DNA of 64,000 bases from Lepidodermella squamata. Taxonomy: Eukaryota > Gastrotricha. The first letter of the stretch is position 1. Every line of letters starts with the position of its first letter. Positions 50,165 to 59,718 of this stretch are shown here, in pieces. The translations under genes and the position numbers were made by a program. Under the pieces are notes generated by a model, which was given only the letters and a program-made list of their open reading frames with translations, ran no database searches and was not told the DNA's origin. The stretch spans positions 4,526,001-4,590,000 of the forward strand of contig JBLDXI010000009.1 of assembly GCA_047495785.1 (NCBI GenBank), written 5' to 3'.

Positions 50165-53100
50165 TCAGTAACTGCGAAAGTCGCATCTTAAAATGCGTAA
50201 GAAGGCCTTTTTAAATTGCTTATTTGCAAAGGCGTAACAAAAAGGGTTCAGAGGCGATGCGACGTAGCACAACCAGTAAGAAATTGCGTAGAGACCATCG
50301 TCGACACATTCGTTGCAGAAGCCTTTGATAATCGCGAAAATGTGGTACGGCGTCCACGTCAGCACAAACGCGCCTAAAATGAAGGTTATCGTCCTCAGCG
50401 CCTTAGTCGCCCGATTTTCCTGCTTCCGCATAGATCGCCTTGGCTTAGCCGCTGGAGCTGCAGGGGCAGTGACAGCCGCCCTGCCAGCCCCCGAGTCATC
50501 CCCGCTTATCGTTGCGGCAGTTGACCGTCGATTGCGTTCGTTACCAAAAAAGAGATGCCGAACATCGGTGATGAACCTTTGAGCCTTCCCACCCCCACCA
50601 CCAGGGCTCAGCCCACCTCCCATCACTGCCGGGGTTGAAAAGTGCCTTGTCGGCGTAGTAGGACTGAACCCAGTGATCTGAGGAATTTCAAGCGGAGTGC
50701 TGACCACGATTTTCTCCTCAGTGACTTGCAGCTGGAACTGTTGCATACTCTCAGTTTTGGCCAGGAGTATTTCAACATGTTGCCCAGCAGCGGCGAGCAA
50801 AGGTTGCGCAAGCCCTACACCAGGCGCTCCCGAGTCTGTTGGCTCTGTCGATGTAACCGTCGGGGTGTTCGGTGACTCAGCCTTCTTAACTTCAACCACG
50901 CTTTTGCGCCTCTCTTCGAAAAAAGTCGACGCCGGGGCTGAGACGGGTGTTAGCTCGCTTTTCGATAGGGGTAACGAAGTTTCAGCCGACTGGGTAACGT
51001 TCGGCTCAGATTTCGTGTTGACCATCATCGGAACAACGTCCAGTTGCTCCTCCTCAACGGCGGATTCATCTTCGGCAGCAGTTGTAACAGCAGTTGTAGC
51101 AGGAAGCGGGGATGACGTTGATTTTCGCGGACTGGGCGTTTGCAAGTGGCTGCATTCACTGGTTGTTTTGCGAATACTTGGCGACCGACTTCGTTCGGAT
51201 TCGTCCGGCTCGGCGGGGATCACACTCACCTGGAGTTGTTCGACGCCGATCAGATTCGAAAAATGCCGGTTGTAAAACTTCAAGCGCCGCGAATTCCAAC
51301 CAGCGGCTTTCAGCGCGTTTGGCCGTGGCGGAGGCCGATAGGATGGGGAAGCTCCGAGGGTGGTAACCAAAGGGGGCCCTGAGGTTGCGAGGGGTAACGG
51401 AGCGTAAAGAGTGGACAACCGACTCCCGACCGGGTAATTCGTCGAAATAGGACCGCCTTGCTCAGGAATTTCATGCAGCGCATGTAATGTGCTCTAGAAA
51501 AGAGATCAAAGTTAAAAGAGGTCTTTAGAATGTCTCCCTTACCATTTTATGACCACTATTGCGCCGAATCCAAACTGGGGAGGAAGGCTCGTCGTAGTCG
51601 CCTCGAACAAACCCGGCCAGGGATGAAGTCCCGGTTGAGATGCTTCCGCTGTGAATCGACGATATGTCATCCATAAACTCGGGCAGTATGCGTACGGTAT
51701 CTTGCGAATTGAAAGACAAATTAGACTCGGAATCGGCGTAGCGAATGCCGCACAACGCCTCGGGCGGGGCTCGTATGACGATGTCCAACTTGGGCGGCTT
51801 GACTGCCCGTTGGAACTTCTCCTTTTCGATAAGGCGAAGCTGAGTCCGGCTTACCTGTGTCGCCATCGAGTTGGCAACTTGATGCCGCTGTGGGTTGAAC
51901 AGAACGGCCTGGGCGACACTGGCGATAGACGACCGCGAGGTTTGCTTTGTTGAAGTTGACGAGTGCGAGAATTGAGGCGATGAAGATTTTGAGCTATCTG
52001 TCGAGGCAGATTGAGACTGAGCCGCTGCAGCAGCTGCTGCTAATTCCGCCTCCCTTTCCGCCCGGCATTGGCTGCAGTTATCGTACGAAGACGAAGCGAC
52101 AGAGCTGGGCCTGGTTGATTCTAGGGTGTCTAGCAGCCGGTCAATCACCCTGCTACCCAACTCTTCCTCAGCCGATGTGATGCGTTGTATAGATTCAGAT
52201 TTCGGGAAAGACGGCGCTTTACATCTGGAAGATAGCGAGGTATGGCTCATACTCCGGATTGAGAGATCGGTGGACGAGTCATCATCAGCTAGTTGGCGCA
52301 GCTCGGTTGTTGTGCCAGTGGACGGTCGGGGTTCTGCCTGAAGGGTTGCGTCGTCATCGCCCGAGTTCAGTTCGAGATGAGTTGAAAGCGCTTCGGCAAG
52401 CTTCAGCGAGGCAGACCGGGATGAAGCCTTCGAACTTAGTGGTTCTCGGAAGAGTGACGACGGTCTTCTAGGCCGCGTGTCCACGTCGACGACCCCAGGT
52501 GAAGTCGGCTCTGGCGTTTTCATTTCTTCAATCTCATGCAACGGCTCTGTCAGTTCGGTTCTTGTTGCTTTCATCTCAACCTCGATTTTCTGCTTCTCAG
52601 CAGCTAGGAATTTTTCGGCAGTCGGGCCCAGATAGATACCGCCGAAGTCGGAAGGATCGAAGGCTTTTTTGAGCGGAGGGGCCGGGCTCGACGACGGAAT
52701 GAGCGATGACAACTGACCGGCGCGTAGAGAAGAACTCGGACGGTCGACCAAAGGAACTTGTTCGACTTGAATTGTAGGGGTCGCTTGGCGAGAAGGGGAG
52801 GTGTTTGTAGCGCGGAGCCGCCGGAATACGCTTGCCATTAGCTTAACGCGGAACCAGCCAACGCTAGCGCGCTTCCGCAAGGCTGCGTGGCCGTCGCCTG
52901 AAATATGGCCACCGGTTCTGGACGCTGGAGACTCGCCGGAGTAGTTGCTTGATGAATGAGCCTGAAAGCAGGAAATAGTTGGGACATCTTAGAGTCTACT
53001 CTTAATAAAGGCCTGAGTAGGAATCCTCTGAGAAGGTCCGTTTCAATTTCTGCCCAGCTTACTCCTACACCTATAAAAATCATAGCGTATTCTCTTATTG

Positions 53101-56100
53101 CTCCTACGAGAATCCAATTCCTATTTTAACCCCTATTCCTATTCCTATCCCATCCCAATCCCATTTCTATTCCTATTCCTGTTCCTATTCCTATTCCTAT
53201 CCCATCCCAGTCCCATTTCTATTCCTATTCCTGTTCCTATTCCTATTCCTATCCCATCCCAATCCCATTTCTATTCCTATTCCTATTCCTATTACTATTC
53301 CTATTCCATCATATTCCTATTCCTATTCCTATTCCATCCTATTCCTATTCCTCGTCAACCCCTATTCCTATTCCTGTTAGCCAATCCTGTTACTCCCAGC
53401 CCTGATACTTACCCTACCTATCTCCTTTCCATCATCTCACTCCTCTATTTCCTTTCCTACTCGACTTCTTGCCCTTGAACGGCTGTTCCCAGCTATAACA
53501 CAAAGGGCAAACAATTCCTTCCAGCTTCATTTCCTTTTACTCCTTCTTAAACTCGGACGGCAGCGAACTAACAGCATCCTAATCCTCAAAGTAGGTACTA
53601 GTTCCTTACTACTGTATTGCCCGAAAGAGTTGCTCTACAGCCAAGTGACCTTTAGGAGCCTGTAAATAGCAAACCTTATCTCCTTCAGACTCGCAACCAA
53701 TCGTGAGACTTGTCTCAGACGTTTTCATGTGATGGCTTTTCTTCGCGCTACTAGCACGACTAGCCTTAGACGAGGCTCGCCGTTCGCTTTTCCGTACCGA
53801 ATCCTGTAACCGGCTGCCCAAGGCCGTCGACCGTTTCGGAGTCGGGTGGTCAGAATCCGACGGCGTGTCATCACTTTGATGAGCTGTATTTCACATCAGC
53901 AAAGAAAGACATGTTAATATCGGAAGATTCGCTAAAACAGGCTAAAAACTTGACAAGCTACTTTGTGCGTTGAAAGGATGTTCAGGGATCAGATCGTGCG
54001 CTTTTTCTCAAATCGAGACATGACAAACGAACCGCAAACGGTTGCCAAGGTAAACAAAATGCACACTACGGCAGCCGTTGCTAGGGACAAAAAGACGCCT
54101 AAAGCCTACGCGTCCCTAGCAACGGTTGCTGTAACCCGTTTGCGGCTGTTTATCGAGTGAAGCTGAAGGAAAAAAGTGTATTAAGCTCACAATATTTACG
54201 GTCGGCGTTACGAGCCGGCCTAGCACTGGCTTTCGGAACATGCCGGCTACCTGGCGTTATGCTGCGCTTCGGTGGCGCCGAATACAGGTGCTTGCCACCC
54301 GAAGACGCCTGCTGGTGGCTTGTCATGTCCATATCTGTAGGAAACGCACTCGGCGAGCCAACGGCTGTATCACTGTTCGGCAGACCCTTTTGAGGTAGAG
54401 TCGGGCTTTTGCCGCCCTTGCCCTCAGCGGCTTGGAGAACATTCTCGGCTAGTTTGCGCTTGGCCTGTGACTTTCGCGCCATTTCCAGCGCGATGCGGTA
54501 GATGCCGACGTAGAGCACGGTGATGACAACGAGTGTGGTCCAGTAGTAGGATATGACGAGCGCCGTGTTGAACATGGGGTTGTCCATGAACTGGACGTAG
54601 CACATGTTGAAGGGCACGGTGCGCTCGCCGACAAAGTAAGGCCAGCCGATGATTGAAACGAAAAATATTACCGCAGGTAAAATCCACGTCAGCAGCACCA
54701 TGACCTACATAATTATGAGCATTGTAGCCAACATTTAAAAAAATGCATAAATATTGCGCTTTCGAATAATGTACCAAGCATGAAGAACATTTTCCTACAT
54801 CCTAAAACGGTAAAACAAATTTTTGTTGAAAATCGTATAGTTGTAGGAAACGTTTGGTGAAGCTACAAACTGCAAAATGGAACTGAAAGCTACCCCATAA
54901 AGTAGGCCATTATTTTCGGACTGAAATCCTTATGAAAATATACGTCTTTCTTAGGCCTAAACTGGGCCCAAACTGCCAAATTTCATAATTTTGGGCTTCA
55001 TTCCGGAATTTCAGAATTTAGATATTTAGGATTATCCGATTCAGGAATTCCGGGTACTGAAATTCCGGAATGAAGCCCAAAATTATGAAATTTGGCAGTT
55101 TGGGCCCAGTTTAGGCCTAAGAAAGACGTATATTTACATGATTTCATGGCCTACTTCAGTCTCCAGATTTATACGAAATTAATTCTCAATAATTCATGTC
55201 AATTGTTAGGAAAGTTTTCGCATTTAATCGATAATTTGGCTTAATCAATTTCCAGAAAATTATTGAAAACCAAAAACCAAGTTCCAGGCTGTTTCGGAAT
55301 TTTTCGGAAAACTCCAGCTTTCCATTCATAGCTGAGGCCTGGCCAATCAAGGCCTCTCATACCCGAACATCTGGCGGGAGCCAAATTAAATTTGTAGGCA
55401 CGCCGAGACCCCGCGTCATTCATCAATTTTACATAATTTTATTGATCAGAAGGCATTGTTCTCCTTCTCCATTAACTGAATTTATTCACCGCATCTAGGA
55501 GCGTCTGAGGATACCTAGTAGTAAGAGACGCAATTGAGACAAATAATCAGCCAAGCGTGAAATCCCGCCGATAAGGTCAACTGATCAATTAGACCCACGT
55601 TTTTCATTGATAGACCTCAAATTAGGACCATTAACCCACTCACCTTGAGCTTCTTTTCGGTGCGCCACGCCCGGTAGCGCGCTGGGTACGTTACGGAGCA
55701 GAAGCGGTCGAGCGTGATGAAGAAGACCGTGTACTGGCTCGTTAGACACACCGTGTAGTCTAGACTGAGCCACAAATCACAGATGAGCGTGCCGAGGGGC
55801 CAGCGGAAGCCCAGCAACAGGTACATGGTGTACAACGGCATCGAGAATAGGCCGATCAAAAAGTCTGTAACCGCCAACGAAGCGATGAAATAATTACCCG
55901 GCTGGCGAATTTGCCGGTCGAGGACGAATGACACTAACACCATGAGGTTGCCAAGCACCGTGACGACACTCGTCGAGCCGGCCAGCGAGGCGAGGATGAT
56001 GGTGATGGGTAGGTTGAACTGGCTGGCGAAGACGAACGGCGGTTCCAGCGTGGTGACGTTGCAATCCGCGGTGGCCGTGCAGTTGATGCCGAAAAGGGGC

Positions 56101-56243
56101 GGAGCTTCGGTCTCATCCGCGCCGAATTCGATGGCGCCGAAACTCGAGCCGGACGGGCCGACGCCGATGGCGCTGATGGCGTCATGAGCAGCCGGCGGCA
56201 CCGACGGCGGCAACAGGCTGCGCAGCAGCTGCTGCTGCGACAT
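50165..56243 (-). CDS. gar-2: Muscarinic acetylcholine receptor, GAR-2/mAChR-B type (1353 aa)
   Basis: Seven-transmembrane G-protein-coupled receptor for acetylcholine at the plasma membrane. Exons on the minus strand: 56243-55644, 54704-54200, 53883-53675, 52961-51543, 51493-50165; phases agree. The N-terminus has two N-glycosylation sites (NCT, NVT). Visible landmarks: N99 in TM1 (GNLMV), D127 in TM2 (LAVTD), C155, the ligand-binding Asp162 in LSLDYT of TM3, DRF (179-181) replacing DRY, C235 in loop 2, and FNTALVISYYWTT in TM5. TM6 has FVLTWTPYHIF and TM7 has SYWLCYVASPLNPFCYAFAN. DRF and the TM5 sequence point to the GAR-2/mAChR-B group. The third cytoplasmic loop spans about residues 280-1270 and is Ser/Pro/Glu-rich, far longer than usual. 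The start codon has a perfect GCCGCCACCATG context. Confidence 0.9.
53098..53380. repeat. (CCTATT)n array with 52-bp higher-order period
   Basis: A CTATTC/CCTATT hexamer array lies in the intron between receptor exons 3 and 4. From 53149 the word CCCATCCC recurs at 53201 and 53253, giving a 52-bp higher-order unit with two full copies and one partial copy. After 53300 the pattern degenerates. Confidence 0.85.
54032..54145. repeat. Nested inverted repeat (MITE-like) in a receptor intron
   Basis: CCGCAAACGG (54032-54041) pairs with CCGTTTGCGG (54136-54145). Inside, CCGTTGCTAGGGAC (54075-54088) pairs perfectly with GTCCCTAGCAACGG (54112-54125). The 114-bp unit could fold into an interrupted hairpin. 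It lies in the intron between receptor exons 2 and 3. Confidence 0.6.
54900..55156. mobile_element. Fold-back element with perfect 79-bp inverted arms
   Basis: The arm at 54936-55014 is the exact reverse complement of the arm at 55057-55135, with a 42-bp loop. Outer 11-bp repeats AAGTAGGCCAT (54900-54910) and ATGGCCTACTT (55146-55156) bound it. It has no coding capacity and no clear target duplication. It lies in the 939-bp first coding intron of the muscarinic receptor gene. Confidence 0.75.
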
Positions 56244-58282
56244 GGTGGCGGCGCTGCGCCGCGCGCCTCGTCACGCCGGTTGAGCAGGAAAAGCGCGATG
56301 CGGCGTGGCAGTAGTGATCAGCGGTTTTTACCACGTGGCGGCACTGATTATTAGTGGGGGCGGAAATAATAACGAAACACGCCGAACGGTTACGCTTCGA
56401 TGATTGATTCAGTTGTTGTTCGATTTCGGTTTCACCAGGTAAAAGGGGTAATATCATCCTGTGTAAAAGCCTATCAAATATTTTCAATGAATATTTAAAA
56501 TTATTAAATTATTTAATAATCGGAAATTCCAGGTAAATTGGTTAATTTTTTTATAAAATATTTGCATGGCATTATTTTCCAGCGGAAAGGCTGGCAACCG
56601 ATCGGAATTTAAATCGGAAGGATAGGAAATTCGAACATAGCGCAGTCGCTTACTATACCGCGTAAATTGAACAATGGAGCGCGGTATTGTTCGGTCAATA
56701 TTATCATTTCGACAAAAATCATGCACATTTTTCAAGTTTTTTTCCTAAAAAGAGGATAGGCTGCGGTTTGAAATTATTCAAATTTTTCAGTAAAATTTAT
56801 ATTAGCATTCTACAAAATTGTTGCCTCATTGAGACTTTTAACGTTTCGTAGGATTTATTCGGAAATTAATCCACATTTTTCGCCTTGAAATATAGTGAAG
56901 AAATAAATTCGAAAAATTTTAGATCGAATTCAGCTTTCCTCTCTCGATTGCTGTGTCCCTACTATGAGAAAGAGAAAAAAAATATTTGAAATTATTAGAA
57001 TTTTTCTAGGTAAGAGAAATAGTTAATTAAGCTCCGTTCATTATCTAGGCCTCTGCGGCTTAGTTTCAAGAAATTATTCAATAATTCCCAATGATCTTGC
57101 GATAATCGCGTTTCGAAGAGCAACGAAAGGTCACATTGCGGTAGAGCAGACAGTAATTAAGCAAAACTGCTCGAAAGGGGCAATTTATTGCTACGAGTGT
57201 GCGTGTGCGAGTGTTCGCCATTTTGCCCCGTGATGAGTGTAATTTTGAATACGGCCGCGCCTGCAATCAATGACCGAGCTCTAAATTGAACATCACGCGT
57301 GCTTATTGTAATGATGAGATGGAGCCTCCCTCGAATGAGCAGTGCGTATCTATATATTTAAGGCTAATAAATTTTTAACCGACCCGCGGCCTGTTTATTT
57401 TTACACGCGATGATGTCGCGGCTTAAAACAACAATACGACACGCCGAAATCACGGATAAAACAAACAATAATACAACTCTATTTTTAGCAGAAAATAAAA
57501 TTGCATAAAATTCATAGAAAAATTCAGTATAAATGCAGATCAAATTAATTATTAGGTGAAATCAATGAAAAAATCAGGCGAAAAAATTAAAATTTTACAT
57601 AAAGGTGTGAAATTGTGAAATCAAGCCGTAATAGAAGTAATTTTGTACAGACGGATCAAAAATAAATTTATGAATAAACATGATTTGTTTTCGAAATTAA
57701 ATTTTTCAACACCTATAAGGCCCTGTAGTTGTGAAGAAGTTTACAAGGGTTATTTTAGTAGAAAAGACGGCGTGTATTCTATGTGCTTTATTACGACGGC
57801 GCTAGATTCCGTCCGGCCTTGCTTCTGGACACCTTACTATAATAAAACCTTATTTGGCGACGAAAATTATAATGAAACGAGCAGCACGTGCCAGCAGGAT
57901 TACATGGCGATATTTCCTGTTCGCGAAATTTTTACGCGTAGTATAAAAAAATGGAAATCGAACCAAGGAAGTTCGTGCTTGTAAAACCCCTCCAGACGGC
58001 ATATAGGTATCATTTTCCATAATTTTCGCGACCACTTGGCTAGTAGTGAGGGGGCTAAAAGCGGAACGAAAAAATTAGAAGTTTTTTGGTGCAAAATGGA
58101 CGGTTCTACGACATTTGCGCAAAAAGAACTGAGCAAAACGACAAGTGAGCACGACAATTGATCAAACGACAACTGAGCAAAATAAATTTTTAAATTTAAA
58201 AGCGACAAGTGATCAAACGACAACTGAGCAAATTGTAAATTAAATAATTAGTTATTTATTTTTAAATTTAAAAGCGACATTT
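56244..58282. other. Receptor upstream region
   Basis: Should hold the promoter and any 5' untranslated exons of the muscarinic receptor. The part next to the start codon is GC-rich; the rest is AT-rich. A plus-strand Cys-containing frame at 57643-57984 is listed separately. The final 170 bp carry subterminal transposon repeats. Confidence 0.45.
57643..57984 (+). CDS. Uncertain Cys-containing open frame (113 codons)
   Basis: The frame reads through segments such as PCSCEEVYKGYF, YSMCFITTALD and CFWTPYYN, with six cysteines and two N-x-S/T sites (NKT and NET). The composition is less random-looking than neighbouring frames. I recognise no domain, there is no signal peptide, and no partner exon was found. 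It could be an exon of a gene on the plus strand, a decayed gene fragment or chance. Confidence 0.2.
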   Translation: MYRRIKNKFMNKHDLFSKLNFSTPIRPCSCEEVYKGYFSRKDGVYSMCFITTALDSVRPCFWTPYYNKTLFGDENYNETSSTCQQDYMAIFPVREIFTRSIKKWKSNQGSSCL

Positions 58283-58303
58283 GATCAAACGACAACTGAG
58301 CAA
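58110..58303. repeat. Tandem subterminal repeats at the left transposon edge
   Basis: The word GATCAAACGACAACTGAGCA occurs near 58161, 58213 and 58283, with related shorter copies near 58120-58145. Two copies sit in a longer repeated block beginning AAATTTAAAAGCGACA. The innermost copy belongs to the terminal inverted repeat; the others lie outside it. Confidence 0.7.
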
Positions 58304-58560
58304 AATTTAATAAAAATTATTTAATAAAATTTAAAAACATTAGGAATAATTTTTTATTTGCTAAATTAGTTATAATAATTATAATTTTTATGACGTTTTT
58401 ATAATTACTTTTGCCAGGTGTCACTAAAATTATGGCAATTAAATTGTTTTATTGCCATAATTTAAGCAATATTTAAGTAATATTTCTCCGTCATTTAAAC
58501 TAACCAATCGGTGAGTTCGTGCTACCGCGAAAGAAAGCTGATTGGCTAAACTCATGGAAG
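58283..58560. repeat. Left terminal inverted repeat of the MULE
   Basis: The reverse complement of 63545-63830 aligns along this whole stretch with scattered mismatches and small indels. It begins GATCAAACGACAACTGAGCA, and the inner part shares CTACCGCGAAAGAAAGC. Similarity fades beyond the shared GATTGGCTAA at the inner end. Confidence 0.8.
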
Positions 58561-58762
58561 CAACGCATTCATTGGTTGTTTTCTGATTAAGTACTGATTA
58601 AGAGTTTAGTAGAAGTCACTCGTGCCTATAGCCTCGTTTTGTTTACTTTTGGTCTAATTAAAGGCTGTTAGCTGTAAGCTGTGGAATATTTATTCGAACT
58701 TTTTTACGATAGAAATAACGTATTACATACTTTTATTCAACCTTGAAATTATTTATTAATTA

Positions 58763-59382
58763 CCGTCAAACGGGGCGACTTTGCCAGTCGGGGTCACTTT
58801 GCCACGGAAAAATGGGGCGACTTTCGCATAGCCATATCTCAGAGGTATCAAGATAAAGGCCCCTTGAGTGGGGTACCGTTGGAAAGCCCAAGAAAAGACC
58901 AGCTGGAATTCCTTGAACATACTTCAGCCCTTCACAATACCTGGTGATTAAACACAGGTAAAGTTGAGCTAAAAAATAGAGTTTTCGGCAGAATTTAGAT
59001 GACTCTAAAGTCGACCAGGTGTGATCAAAAAGAAAAATTATTGTCATTATCGAGCAATCTCCGACACAAGCTATCCAGCGGTACCCCACTTGAGAGGTAT
59101 CTGCCTTTCCACCTGCGGTTGGAGTTAGGGCAAAGTCGCCCCATCTGCATCTAAACCGTCCGCGGGGTGACTTTGCCAGTATCAAACGTCAGTTTGTGAA
59201 TTGGATACTGTTCAAACAGCAACACAAGGTATATAATTAAATTCAGCATACTCAGGGCTTTCCGTTGACATCCTATTTCACATACATCATGCATGAGATA
59301 TGGACAGCGTGTGCGATCTAAACTCGATCGCAAAAACCTATGGCAATGTCGCCCCACTGGCTAAAGTCGCCCCATTTGACGG
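58763..59382. mobile_element. Nested MITE with TA target duplication
   Basis: The left end starts CCGTCAAACGGGGCGACTTT. The complement of the right end starts CCGTCAAATGGGGCGACTTT. TA lies directly outside both ends (58761-58762, 59383-59384). Variants of GGGGCGACTTTGCC recur several times inside in both orientations. A second inverted pair (GAGTGGGGTACCG near 58869 and CGGTACCCCACTTGAG near 59080) suggests a composite structure. No transposase is encoded. Confidence 0.7.
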
Positions 59383-59718
59383 TATGTATTAAACGCTTTT
59401 CAAGAGATTATTTACATTAATCAAGTCAAGCCAAAGACACATTAGCAAATTTCAATTTTCAATTACACTGAAGTATGTATGAAAATTCAAAAAATGTAAT
59501 TGTCTAAGAAAACGGGTTACCTGAAGGTAGAGAAAATTGTGAAAACACAACAAAGCGTAAAAACATGAACACAATTTTACGTGAAACTCAACAAGAAATT
59601 TTTTTGGGTGATGAAACCCATCAGTTTTAAAAAATATCGAATGCTAACGTAATGTAAGGCTATAAGTCAAACTGAAAACGTCGCAGCTTGCCCGAGGGGA
59701 CAAGGCTGTAGTTAGCTA

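Noticed and set aside
53098-53478. 126-codon Tyr/Ser/Phe-rich frame
   Set aside because: It is only the translation of the CCTATT repeat array.
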